This document shows, in pieces, positions 51,400 through 61,580 of a stretch of DNA of 64,000 nt. Positions within the stretch are counted from its first letter, which is position 1; each line of letters starts with the position of its first letter. The DNA comes from Lepidostoma basale. Lineage: Eukaryota > Arthropoda > Insecta > Trichoptera > Lepidostomatidae. Location of the stretch: contig JAHDVF020000595.1 in the NCBI GenBank assembly GCA_022606425.2, forward strand, positions 1 to 64,000, read 5' to 3'. Made by a program: the position numbers and the translations under genes. A model generated the notes under the pieces. The model was not told the origin of the DNA. It made no database searches and worked only from the letters and a program-made list of their open reading frames with translations.

Positions 51400-52260
51400 A
51401 AGGTGGAAAAATTTAAATACCTAGGCAGCATACTAATGCAATCCCTTCACCCAGGTGTAGAGATAAAATGCAGAATTGAGGCAGCAAGAGCTACATTTAA
51501 TAAAATGAAACCCTTCTTCTGCAATGATAACATAAACCTAAAACTCCGCCAGAGAATGATCAAATGAAGACTACAGGGGAAAAACAAGGAATGTCAGTAG
51601 AAGGTTAATTTGAATAAATTGAGAATAAAGCTAATCAAAGTCTATATATTTCTTAGCAATTACCAATGGATTATCTGGCCATAGTCGATGACACAGATGA
51701 TTTTTGAAAATGAAAATTTTACTGTGGATAGATACGTACAAATGCCGCTAGATGGCATTATTACATTTATTTTGAATTTTAACTGACATTCCTTGTTTTT
51801 CCCCTGTAGTCTTCAAATGCCATGTGTGGTCTCTTTTATTGTATGGATGTGAAACATGGACCTTGAAAGTCAACTCAATGAACCGACTGGAAGCATTTGA
51901 AATGTGGCTCCATCTCCGAATGCTCAGAATTCCCTGGACAGACATGGTTACCTATACCGAAGTCCTAAAGTGAGCTAGAGTTGACAGGGAACTGTTATCA
52001 ACTATCAAGGTTCGGAATATTTCACGTCTGGGTCATATACTGCGTGGGGAAAAGTACCACCTTCTCCAACTGATATTGGAGGGAAATTGAGGGACGCCGA
52101 GGGACCGGTAGGAGACAAATGTCCTGGCTGCGAAACGTGAGGGAGTGGACCAGTACCCGAGATGTGGAGGAGCTGTTCCGAGCGGCGCAGGACAGGAACA
52201 GGTTCGCTGAGGTGATCGCCAACGTTGGGGGGACCCGACAGGGCAATTGAAAAAGAAGAA
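51400..52260 (+). mobile_element. R2 3' part interrupted near 51570-51810
   Basis: VEKFKYLGSILMQSLHPGVE, TFNKMKPFFCNDNINLKLRQ, RMIK, then a block of about 245 bp flanked by inverted ACTACAGGGGAAAAACAAGG and CCTTGTTTTTCCCCTGTAGT, then CYVWSLL-like, WTLKVNSMNRLEAFEMWLHL, GHILRGEKYHLLQL, GRRQMSWLRNV, GTRQGN. The (GAAGAA)n tail is at 52250. Confidence 0.8.
51566..51813. mobile_element. MITE inserted in the R2 copy
   Basis: Terminal arms ACTACAGGGGAAAAACAAGG (after GAAG) and its complement ending CCCTGTAGTCTTC. The internal end of each arm continues AATGTCAGT/AACTGACATT. R2 resumes immediately after, at the next codons. No ORF. Confidence 0.75.
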
Positions 52261-52489
52261 GAAAGAAGAGAAGATGGGTAGAGAATAATAGAAAAGAAGA
52301 AGAGACGTGGGTAGAACCCTGCAGGCAAAGAAGTCTCACTGACGTCGACGTATTTGGGTTCCTTCTAATACTTGTATGTTTTCTCTTAAAATCGTATCGA
52401 TATTGTATTTTTGTTTACCATTTTGGGTCCAAATGAGACGCCTAAATGTTTTTCGTTTGTTATGTCTCATTTGTGTATAAGAACAAAAA

Positions 52490-52680
52490 AAATTCCGGAG
52501 GAACCACATCAAGAGGATGGACTCAGCGATTCCTGAGATCATAATGCACAAGATTCCAGAGGGCCGTCGACCATCAGGACGACCACTAAAGAGATGGAGA
52601 GAAAGTTGGACGTTGTCATCACAGGACCTAATTTGATATCCTGTCTAAACAGATCACAAAATGCCTTACTGAATGAAGCG
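52490..52680 (+). mobile_element. R4-type 3' fragment
   Basis: FRRNHIKRMDSAIPEIIMHK, IPEGRRPSGRPLKRWRESWT, LSSQDLI. Same subfamily as the tail of 14600-15290. Confidence 0.7.
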
Positions 52681-52739
52681 AAACTGTCGACTTATTATTA
52701 GCACAATACGCTATTTATGCACTAGATCCTTTATCTTAT

Positions 52740-53090
52740 TCTTCTCCTTTTAGACCCTTGGTCTATTCCTGTTATCAGGCTGGCCTCTCTCGGGAAATTA
52801 ACTCCCAACTGTCCCTTCATCTTTTTGGTGACAACACTAATCAGGAATCAAAACACGTGGGATTCTGGAGGGATCCATTTTCTGTACTTACATATTCTAG
52901 TATCTTCTGCGTTGTCTGGCCCATCTGACAATATCTCTCACCTTGCAGATTTCACAGATAGCAGTGTTCCTCACTCTACCTCGAAGAGTCTTTCCTGCTA
53001 TTTTCCACAGCTTCCACATCTGCCATCCGCACTTCAGCTTTGGTTCTTTGGTTCTTGTGGTATTCGCTCTGATCTCCACGCTATATGTAA
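52740..53090 (-). mobile_element. R4-type 3' fragment
   Basis: Minus strand: SVEIRANTTRTKEPKLKCGW, KIAGKTLRGRVRNTAICEI, CKVRDIVRWARQRRRY, a DHVSRM-like region, then CQKDEGTVGS. Open for 60 codons. It ends with GACCAAGGGTCTAAAAGGAG. Confidence 0.65.
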
Positions 53091-53263
53091 TTTTTTTTTA
53101 CCTTAATTTCATTTTTCAATATTTTATTTTTATTATATTTTATTTTATATTTATTGAGGGTAACAAACAGAGATTTCATTTTACATATACAAACACATAG
53201 ATACAACAAAACAATGCCAATTACTTGCTATCACAAATATGGTACAGCAATTGACATATGTAT

Positions 53264-53825
53264 ATAAATAAAGCGGAATCTGTATAATTGGCATTCCAAG
53301 GGACCAGGCCTACGATGATCAATTAACCATGTTTTTCAATTATACAGTTTTTCATATCCAGGTCCAGATTGTGCTTTGGTTTTTTAACCAGGTTTTGTAA
53401 ACACATAAACAGAAAGGCAATAACAACAATTTATGGATTGATGCATAAAACAATCAATAAAAAAAAGTTTAATAAGTAATTGTAATTGGACATGTGTGCA
53501 TAAACATATAAACAATAAGTTATATGGGCCTGCTTCACACGCTAAAAATGTTGTGAAATTCTTTGCGAGATTCATTGCGATCTAAATTGGACCACCTTCG
53601 ATGAGTACAAAACAAATACTGAGGATTTGTCAGTTTACAGAGATCGAGAAGGCAGTGCTCTCCAATTATATAGGTTTAGGGCCAGAATGTCGAGTTCAAT
53701 TAAACAGGTTTCTTTTTTCCAATTAAAGGTGTTTGGGTGCTCCAAGGAGGTGGGTCCGTAACTTTATTTGCCAATTATAGAGTTTTGCCTATTAACCAGG
53801 TTCCAATTATCCAGATTCTACTGTA
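53264..53825. mobile_element. Non-autonomous pogo/Tigger-like element
   Basis: The left end AGCGGAATCTGTATAATTGG and the right end CCAATTATCCAGATTCTACT GTA are inverted (19 of 23 by eye) and flanked by TA. Internal words of the same kind (CAATTATACAGTTTTTC, CAATTATAGAGTTTTG) recur. No transposase ORF. Confidence 0.65.
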
Positions 53826-54109
53826 TATAAGAAGAATAAAGAAACCTAATATTTTAGTGCGTCAAAGATAATAATAGTAATACTAATAATAGTAATAATG
53901 AATAATTAAAGATTTTCGAGAAAGTCCAAGGACAAAAAATAAGTATAGAATTATAATTATCGTTATAAAGATCTTCTGCTTAATGCTTAAATCTAATCTT
54001 CAAAGATGGAGCTGGTCTGAAAATTGAAACTGACATGTGAATTGTGGTGGATATTAACATATATACAACTTCCAAAAATTTGTCAGACATGGTGGTCATA
54101 AGAGAGGTG
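53826..54109. other. AT-rich spacer
   Basis: Contains an AATAATAGTAATA-type simple stretch near 53870-53910. No gene. Confidence 0.5.
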
Positions 54110-54245
54110 GAATGGGGAATGTTGTAATTACATAAAGCGTGCGCTTAACCCAACCAATGACAGGTCATAAGTCGGTAAGTCCTGTAAACACCTCGATCAC
54201 CATATTCAGTTTCCGGTTTGCATCTTCGTCTCTATTGAGATAAAA
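54110..54245. repeat. Inverse copy of the 47640 repeat
   Basis: GTGGAATGGGGAATGTTG, AAAGCGTGCGCTTAACCC and TCTTCGTCTCTATTGAGATA. It precedes a J3 relic on the minus strand. Confidence 0.65.
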
Positions 54246-54430
54246 TTAATACTAGAATTATAATTTGTAAACGACCTGCACATTTTGAAATTGATGTGTT
54301 TAATGAAAGTTTTTTGGACCATTTCAATGCGTTGAATATGCGCTGCAAAGTAAGGAGGTATTCGAGTAGTGAGCGAACCATGGTTATATAAAGAACTTTG
54401 AGGGTCGTGATGTTCTGAAAGGGTTTGCAT
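54246..54430 (-). mobile_element. J3 retroelement relic
   Basis: Minus strand: PFQNITTLKVLYITMVRSLL, then frameshifts with YFAAHIQRIEMVQKTFIKHI. Collinear with 28020-28200. Confidence 0.65.
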
Positions 54431-55015
54431 ATACGTAATATGAATCGTAATGTTTTATAAGATTCATCTAATATACCATCAACGTGACTCTATATGATGT
54501 CTTTGAAACAACCTGATACCGCCGATCTTGTCAATGTTATATTCATCATCAATATAAAATTTGATTTGCAAAACAATCCAGTATTCAATTACACAAATGG
54601 GAGATTACAATGCATAATTTACGACCAATAACAATCGACAGTTATTTTTGCGTGACCATATGATCCAAACAAGTTTTCATAGTAGTCAATTAAGAATTTT
54701 ATTGTTTCCAAATTTGAAATTAGACAGGTACCCACACACGTGAACGCAAATTATTCTGATTGGACCATTCAGCTTATGAATGACATATTATAAGATTATG
54801 TCACATATGAATGTGTGTTTAAAATAGTCTATATAAATAAAATACAAACTTTGTTCTTGTGTGTACGAGATAAACTCTATTAATATTGGATGAATAGAAA
54901 TACATTTAACACTGTTTATAAATGATACTTCGGCAATTTGTTTAGGCGGCTGTTTTAATCGCTGACAGTATAGACGAAATATAAGTCCTAGTGTCAAGAA
55001 TGTACGATGTATGAC
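54431..55015. other. Unassigned
   Basis: No ORF or repeat family that I recognise. Confidence 0.45.
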
Positions 55016-55860
55016 CTTGTGATGAACGTGTCAAAGTCTAAAGTTATGGTATTTGAAAAGGAAGAATGTATGACGGATTGTGACATAAGTGCGAACGGTG
55101 AGAAATTAGAACGTGTCAAAGTCTAAAGTTATGGTATTTGAAAAGGAAGAGAATGTATGACGGATTGTGACATAAGTGCGAACGGTGAGAAATTAGAGCA
55201 AGTTACCGAATTTGTTAATCTGGGAAGCATGTTTACAAGAGATAAAAGAATAGAGAAAGATATCGGAAGAAGGGTTGGAGCTGGAAACAAAATAAATGAT
55301 GCACTCAAAGTCATTATCGCAAATAGAAATATATCGACTGAAGCAAATATGGCAGTGCACAATGGAGTTCTAGTCACGACCCTTATGTATGGAAGTGAAG
55401 CTTGGAGTTGGCAGAAGAAGGATGAAAGTAGGATAAATGCCGTAGAAATGAGGTCACTAAGAAGAATGTGCGGAAAAACAATGTATGATAGAATATCTAA
55501 TGATGAAGTAAGAACGGAATGTAAGGCGGATGAATGCGTGATAAATAAAATAAGAAAGGGTCACTAAAATGGTTTGGACATATGGAACGAATGGATAAGG
55601 GTAGAATGGTTAAAATGATATTTACAAGTAGTGTGAATGGAAAAAGAAGTCGAGGGAGACCTTGGAAGACATGGTATTACCAAATTAATCAATTACTGAA
55701 AGGCGGCCATGTTCGCAGTAGTAACAATCGACGAGCGTGCATTTCACGATGTGTAAATGTAGAAGAGACGCGAAACTTATGCCAGGATATAACAATGTGG
55801 CGATCCATCCTCTCTGCCTACCCCTCTGGGGAAACGGCGTTATGGTTAGTTTGTTAATTA
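55016..55860 (+). mobile_element. Longest R1 copy, with internal duplication
   Basis: SKVMVFEKEE, CDISANGEKLEQVTEFVNLG, SMFTRDKRIEKDIGRRVGAG, MAVHNGVLVTTLMYGSEAW, RINAVEMRSLRRMCGKTMYD, a frameshift at about 55566, MERMDKGRMVKMIFTSSVNG, GRPWKTWYYQINQLL, SILSAYPSGETAL. It starts within the RT C-terminal region. 55022-55109 is repeated at 55110-55197. The tail is GTTAGTTTGTTAATTAATTAG. Confidence 0.8.
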
Positions 55861-55899
55861 ATTAGTTAAGTACTTCTGCGAAAGCTTACAAAATTTCTT

Positions 55900-56205
55900 A
55901 GGTATCTCTACATGAGGGAGTATGGTAGCTATCTGTGGCTCTATTCCACGGTATTTGTTTTGGGAAACTTCGGGATCAACTCTCTGCAGTTTCGAAGAGT
56001 GATATTTCTAGAACTCGGGCGTGCTGGAAGTTTTTGGTATTTTTGTCCCTGATAGATCATCTACGACAGTTACAGCACTCATTGTTTTACCAACCAACCG
56101 TCAGAACCAACCTGCCTCTGGTGACACCGGTGGAAAGAGCAATTAGTATGCTGAACGCGGTCTCCTCGGAAATCGACGTCTTTCATATTAGTGAAAGTAT
56201 AGAGT
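55900..56205 (+). mobile_element. Jockey-like 3' fragment (family J)
   Basis: YLYMREYGSYLWLYSTVFVL, NFGINSLQFRR, VFVPDRSSTTVTALIVLPTN (shifted), TNLPLVTPVERAISMLNAVS, SEIDVFHISES. Cut by mariner-like sequence at 56205. Confidence 0.75.
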
Positions 56206-56403
56206 GTTTTTTTTAATAGTTTAGTTTTTAAACTGATAACATTGTTTTTACAGACTGTCAATTTAACAGTTGACAGTTGATTTGTAGTCAGTACATTTTG
56301 CCATTTTACCATGAATAGACTGATGTCAGAACAGGGCTTGCAAATTGTGCAAATTTATTTTGAAAATCATGGTTCGGTTCGCCAAACTTGTCGTGCACTG
56401 GGG
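56206..56403 (+). mobile_element. Mariner-like terminus plus transposase start
   Basis: The terminal repeat (56206-56310) precedes an ATG at 56311 and 30 residues, MNRLMSEQGLQIVQIYFEN and HGSVRQTCRAL, the helix-turn-helix start of a mariner-type transposase. It then joins R4 sequence, so the frame is an accidental fusion. Confidence 0.7.
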
Positions 56404-56690
56404 AACCCCAGAATAAGAGAGATATCTGAGGTTGAGGATATTATAAGATGGGCAGGCAGTGAAAAAGGGACTGGTACGGTCGTGTTCAAAGAATGGACAC
56501 CACCAGACTCTCCTATATTGCATTGCATAATCAGCCTCATGGGATTCGTCCTCGTGAAAGACCTCCTAAAAGATGGAAGGACAGCTGGGAATCTACCTCA
56601 CAGGAGGAGCAACACTCTGGAGAACAGACCACATAGGTCAACAAGGAAGAAGAAGAAGAAGATTATCTTAGGCGTCAGAAATTTTTAAAT
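56404..56690 (+). mobile_element. R4-related 3' fragment
   Basis: NPRIREISEVEDIIRWAGSE, GTVVFKEWTPPDSPILHCI, LKDGRTAGNLPHRRSNTLEN and an AAGAAGAAGAAGAAG tail. Same subfamily as 25801 and 45190. Confidence 0.7.
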
Positions 56691-57255
56691 CTTTAGTATA
56701 CCCAAGAATCCACCGATATTATGAAATACCACATTCTTTAACGACTCGTTTCTTATAAAATAACTTCGGTAGTCCATTTGTCAATATGTTTCCGCGTTCA
56801 ATTTGTTAAGGAGTCAATAGTTTCAACTGGTTTTCCTGTTCATTGGTATCATCTTCACCGCGATCGTATTGTGTGCTTTGTCCTTCGGCCGACATTTCGT
56901 CACACGTATGAAGAACAATTAGGCGGTTTGCTTATTTGTATTTGCTCACGTAGGTAGTTTTGAGTTAGAGCCAATGTGCGAAGTCAGATTTTCAATTCGA
57001 GTTAAGTATATTCGAACCTATTAATCTTATTCCTGCCGCAAAATTACACAGGTGTGTCTTGCAATTATGGTAGATCTATGGCTGATCCACGGGTGAAGAC
57101 CAGCCACAATAAAAAAGTTAGCTTTCAGAACCGTACCCTGATGTCTTAGAAGTACAATATCATATCTCCATTCCAGATTTTTAAGTATTTACAATTAATT
57201 AATTGTTTTATCTCAAGGATTATAAAGCCATCAGACAAAGAATTGTAAACCAAAA
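56691..57255. other. Unassigned
   Basis: No gene recognised. 56785-57060 is moderately GC-rich for the region and could be host intergenic DNA. Confidence 0.4.
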
Positions 57256-57261
57256 ATAAGA

Positions 57262-57720
57262 ATGAGAAAAGAGAGGAGAAGGAGAAGGAGAAGGAGAATA
57301 AGAAGAAGGAGTAGTAGGAAAAGAAGGATAAGAAGGAAAATAAGGAAAATAAGGAGAATAAGGAGAAGAAAGAGAAGAAGGGGAAGAAGGAGAAGAAGGA
57401 GAAGGATAAGTAAGAGCAGAATGAGAAGAAGGAAAAGAAGGAGAAGAAGGAGAAGAAGGAAAATAAGAAGAAGAAGGAGATGTAGGAGAAGAAGGAGAAG
57501 AAGGAGAAGAAGGGAAAGAAGGAGAAGCAGGAGAAGAAGGAGAAGAAGGAGAAGCAGGAGAAGAAGGAGAAGCAGGAGAAGAAGGAGAAGAAGGAAAAGA
57601 AGAAGAAGAAAGAGGAGGAGAAGAAGGAGAAGCAGGAGAAGAAGGAGAAGCAGGAGAAGAAGGAGAAAGAGAAATAGGAGAAGAAGGAGAAGAAGAATAA
57701 GATGAAGGAAAAGTAGATAA
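57262..57720 (+). repeat. Polypurine (GGAGAAGAA)n tract, about 450 bp
   Basis: The + strand is almost pure purine, with units GAAGGAGAA, GCAGGAGAA and AGGAAAATA and very few pyrimidines. Frames over it give Arg/Lys/Glu-only or Ser/Phe/Pro-only polypeptides, which are artefacts of the repeat. A mirror-repeat-rich tract like this can form triplex DNA. Confidence 0.92.
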
Positions 57721-58479
57721 AAAGGTCAATTATCAATATATGATATAATTCAATTTCAATTTATTCAAAAAATTATAAACATTACAGAATAACACATCCA
57801 AATCGTTTATAATCACAAAAATAAAATTAACAATTAAAAAAAACATATTTACAAATAATATAACAAGAAAACAAATGAGAGTAAGTCAGAAAAAAGAAAA
57901 ACAGAAGACAATTTAAAAAAAAATATTCGAGAACAGTTTGGTAAAGATTAACATTTTCGTACAATAAGTAGAGAAGCAAATAGTAATTTAATACATAAGA
58001 GATAGATATAATATGGGAATGAAATTTTTCGCATTGATAGGGAATTAATAAATGTAATTTCAATGAAATGCGTGTAGATGTATGTACAAGAATAAATAGA
58101 GCAGGTGAACATAGGCATAATGTAAAATAACATAAATATGTATAATTCTTTATATATGAGATTTTTTTACGCAAGTAATCAAATTATATTTTCCAAGAAA
58201 CACTTTAACAATATTGGGGTTTTCTCTTTACCTCAATTATTATTAACAGCGTTATACGAGTATTTCAATTACCTACTTTTCACTATTCTGCTCCATTAAC
58301 CACGATATATACACGATACGCGTTTGATGCTTGCCACACGAAAGAACAGTCCACATGGAATGTTTAGTTGTACTTTTTCTCTAAAGCAGTTTAACACATT
58401 CAGATAGAAGTTGTATTACTGGCTGAAAGTGTCAGTGATCTTCAGGACCTCCTTAATCTCTTTGACGAGTCTGGTGAAA
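57721..58479. other. AT-rich DNA, unassigned
   Basis: No coding potential beyond low-complexity frames, and no repeat family recognised. Confidence 0.45.
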
Positions 58480-58671
58480 GATTGGGCCGACACTGTAAGA
58501 ACCAAGGGTCTGCTAAGAACATCTGAAATGATGGTCCAAAGATTTACTATAAAACCCTCCGAGATCGTGTACGTAACGCAGATATAAATAAACTAACGAA
58601 ATAGAAGATATTCTTCGGTGGAGTAGATCCAGAAGAAGATACTGGAGGGACTATGTAACCAGAAAGGATCA
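58480..58671 (+). mobile_element. R4 fragment, left part (split by a J insertion)
   Basis: ADTVRTKGLLRTSEMMVQRF, frameshift, RSRRRYWRDYVTRKD. It stops at a (TTGAT)-type J tail and resumes at 59823 with the last 54 bp repeated. Confidence 0.7.
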
Positions 58672-59822
58672 AATCAAATCAAATCAGTTTATTTCATCAA
58701 TACACATTACAAAATTAAATTTTAAGGCATCTATTGAGAACATTTAAAGGACTCCCTTCACATCCTAACCCCACAATAAAGACCTCTCAAATTACGACCC
58801 AAACACCTCCAGCTGTCAAACCATGCTCTCGCATAAACTAACAACCCATCAAATCACCTTCCAACAATGTTTCCATCAGACGTAAGAGGAATAGCCACAT
58901 GAGCTGAACCTCTGTAAGCCAGAAGATCCATGTCCAAGTCAAAGGAAAAATAATATATCGTGTATAGTATACTACCAGAAAAGCATGTGAGATGGTTCGA
59001 CATTAGGAAGACAGGATACTCTCCAGAATTAAGAGTATTTGCCTTCTGAACGAACTTTCACTTATATGAAAGACGTCGACCTCCGAGGAGACCGCGTTCA
59101 GCAGATTAATTACTCTTCCCACCGGTGTCACCACAGGCAGGTTGGTTCTGGAGGTCGGTAGGCAAAACAATCTATGCTGTCGCTGTCGGAGATATCTATC
59201 AGGGACAAAAAACACCCTCCAGCACGGCAGAGTTCTCGAAATATCCCTTGAGTAATCTAAAGAAATGGGTTATGAGATGCCCATCTCTTCGAAGCCGCAG
59301 AGAGTTGACCCCAAACATTCTCAAAAAAAATGCCGTGGGAAAGAGCCTCGGATACCTACCATACTCCCTCATGTAGAGATACCTCAGAATTTTTTTCTGA
59401 ACCCTCTCCAGCATAACGGAATATCTCGCCTCGTGAGGACTCCATGTCACAGAACCACTTTCGAGTCTGCTCCGAACCAATGAGTTGTATAGGACTCTGA
59501 GCACATTGGGATCCCTGAAAACTCTTCCGGTCCGGACGATGAACCTCAACATCCTCAGTGCAATGCCACAAATCCTCTCTATATATGTGCACGAAAAGTC
59601 AGTCTACTCTCATAGATGATTCCGAGATATCTCATCGTAGATACATGTGCTAGTTGCTGGTTGTTCATTGTGTATCTATGATATACAGTTCTCAATGCTC
59701 TAGTAAAAGATAGCATAACGCATTTAGCGACATTGAATTGCATTGGATTACCGTGACTCCAGTTAACAAAATTATTGATGTTCGACTGGAGGCGAAAACA
59801 GTCTTCAGGATTTTAAATCTTT
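58672..59822 (-). mobile_element. Jockey-like 3' part (family J), longest copy
   Basis: On the minus strand from about 59592: VRTGRVFRDPNVLRVLYNSL, VRSRLESGSVTWSPHEARYS, VQKKILRYLYMREYGRYPRL, FGVNSLRLRRDGHLITHFFR, FENSAVLEGV, frameshift, DRYLRQRQHRLFCLPTSRT, VGRVINLLNAVSSEVDVFHI, ILLILESILSS. The 3' tail at 58672 is AATCAAATCAAATCAG inverse. 58740-58960 in its 3' part contains the repeat shared with 41150-41520. No RT core. Confidence 0.8.
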
Positions 59823-60025
59823 TGGTGGAGTAGATCCAGAAGAAGATACTGGAGGGACCATGTAACCAGAAAAGATAGTGATAGACTCGCAAATACAGCC
59901 GCTTGCGAAATCCGTGTTTCTGGAAGAGCACCTAAGAGATGGAGGGGCAGCTGGACATCACCATCTCTGGACCTCCCAGAAGACATGATTTATGTGCCAT
60001 AGATCATGAGATCTCTATTAAAAGA
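59823..60025 (+). mobile_element. R4 fragment, right part
   Basis: WWSRSRRRYWRDHVTRKDSD, RLANTAACEIRVSGRAPKRW, RGSWTSPSLD and an AAAAGAAGAAAAA tail. Completes the copy begun at 58480. Confidence 0.7.
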
Positions 60026-60595
60026 AGAAAAATCTTAATAATGTATCATTGAGACCTTGCGTTGCTTGATTTTAATAATCTTATAATTCGTCTTTAAGTG
60101 TCAAGGTGACTAAAGATTATATGAAAAACACGTATTGAAAAACTATCTAGAGAAGTCATTAATCCTTCGATATGAATCTGAGTTGCTGAGATATCTTTTT
60201 TTATAATGGGTGGGGCAAAGTTTAGTAACACAGAAGTCACTATTCTGACCGTCTACTTGCGTTGACCGTTTTTTTAGTTTTAATTTATAATCAAACAATA
60301 ATATTTAAACAATTTATATTCATTGCGATTATATGTAGAGTGTTAAGTATCTGTCAAATAAAGGCAAGAAATATTATTGAAGGCGTAATTTTATATTTGA
60401 AATAGAATTCATTCATATTTCAAATTCAAGTCTTTAATGTTTAACCGTGACTAAAACCAGTTCATCTATTTTACTACAAATTGCATAATTGGTAAGCGGG
60501 ATAAAAGTTTATTTAAATATTTGGTTTTATTTCGAAACATTATTATTTTACATGAAAAAGATGAAATCATGACAGTCTGCAACATTAGCAAGTAG
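60026..60595. other. AT-rich DNA, unassigned
   Basis: Nothing recognised. Confidence 0.45.
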
Positions 60596-61030
60596 ATAAG
60601 TTCGTGTATTGAAAGAAGGGTTGGGGCAGGCAACAAAGTGAATGGTACACTTAAAGTTGTCATCGCAAGCAAAAACCTATTAAAAAAAGCTAGAATGGCA
60701 GTGCACGAGTGTCGAATGAAAATATAAGAAGTGAATGCGGTACGAATGATGGTGTTATAAATAAAATAATGGAAGGATCATTAAAATGGTTTGGACACTT
60801 GAAAATAATGAAAGAATGGTACAAAAAAGTATGTGTTAACGATGTCAATAGAACTACTAATAGAGGAGGACAGAGGAAAACGCGGTACGATTAAATAATT
60901 CAAATATTGAATGATGTACGAATGTTGAGGAAGCGAAAGAAATATGTCAGGAGAGAAAAGTGTGGCAGTCAATTATTTCTGTCTACCCCTTCGGAAGACG
61001 GCGTAATGCTTAGTTAGTTATTTAGTTAGT
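60596..61030 (+). mobile_element. R1 3' fragment, broken
   Basis: CIERRVGAGNKVNGTLKVVI, SKNLLKKARMAVHE, a deletion, SNENIRSECGTNDGVINKIM, GSLKWFGHLKIMKEW, GGQRKTRYD, then stop. Ends GACGGCGTAATGCTTAGTTAG. Confidence 0.7.
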
Positions 61031-61059
61031 AATATTTATAATATTAATGAAATTATATT

Positions 61060-61180
61060 AATTTTGAGCGTGCATGTCACGATGTGTGAATGTGAAGAGG
61101 CGCGAGAATTATGCCAGGATAGAACAATGTGGCGATCCATTCCTCCGGGGAAACGGCGTGATGGTTAGTTAGTTATTAAT
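61060..61180 (+). mobile_element. R1 terminal scrap upstream of MBOAT gene 2
   Basis: ACMSRCVNVKRRENYARIE-like residues and GGCGTGATGGTTAGTTAG. It lies about 100 bp before the acceptor at 61276. Confidence 0.6.
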
Positions 61181-61276
61181 CTTTTAGAAATTTTACGTCT
61201 GTAAAGATAAAAAATATATTTTCTATTGTAATAAGGGATTTATACAAAAATTCAGTGATAAAATATTTAATTTCAG

Positions 61277-61360
61277 ATGGCAAAATGGACTACTCTGAAT
61301 CTTGAAAAAAATGGTCATTTACAATCTGTAGATAAAACAGTAGAATGCGTTTCATTGTAG
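61277..61360 (+). promoter_or_regulatory. Short upstream ORF overlapping the start of MBOAT gene 2
   Basis: TAATTTCAG ends at 61276. The next base begins ATGGCAAAATGG, a 27-codon frame that stops at TAG 61358-61360 and overlaps the main ATG (61345) out of frame. If the exon starts at 61277, this upstream ORF would reduce translation of the main frame. The main frame has a TAA at 61333, so 61345 is its first ATG. Confidence 0.4.
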
Positions 61361-61580
61361 AACATCTCGGAACGAAACATGACTTGACTGGATTATTATT
61401 TTTATTGTTTTTCTCCGCTTTTGGATTCCTGTACAAGAATATCCATAACATTCTACTGAGAAAATGGATTGGAACGGTTTTGGGTTTTCTGATGACTCTC
61501 TTGTTTTTCGGAGTACATCTATGGCATTTCGTTCTGGTAGGAGCTTCTACAATCTTTCTTATTATCCGTGTTGGACCAAA
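61345..61580 (+). CDS. MBOAT gene 2, coding exon 1
   Basis: MRFIVEHLGTKHDLTG, then three hydrophobic spans with LLRKWIGTVLGFLM and HLWHFVLVGASTIFLII. The HxWH pair is shared with HAWHHF of gene 1. Confidence 0.8.

Noticed and set aside
56311..56688. 125-residue gene with a helix-turn-helix start
   Set aside because: It is a mariner-like transposase start joined by chance to an R4 retroelement tail.
57146..57736. Long open frames (196, 169 and 147 codons) over the polypurine tract
   Set aside because: They are the unavoidable readings of a simple repeat in several frames, with two- or three-letter amino acid composition.
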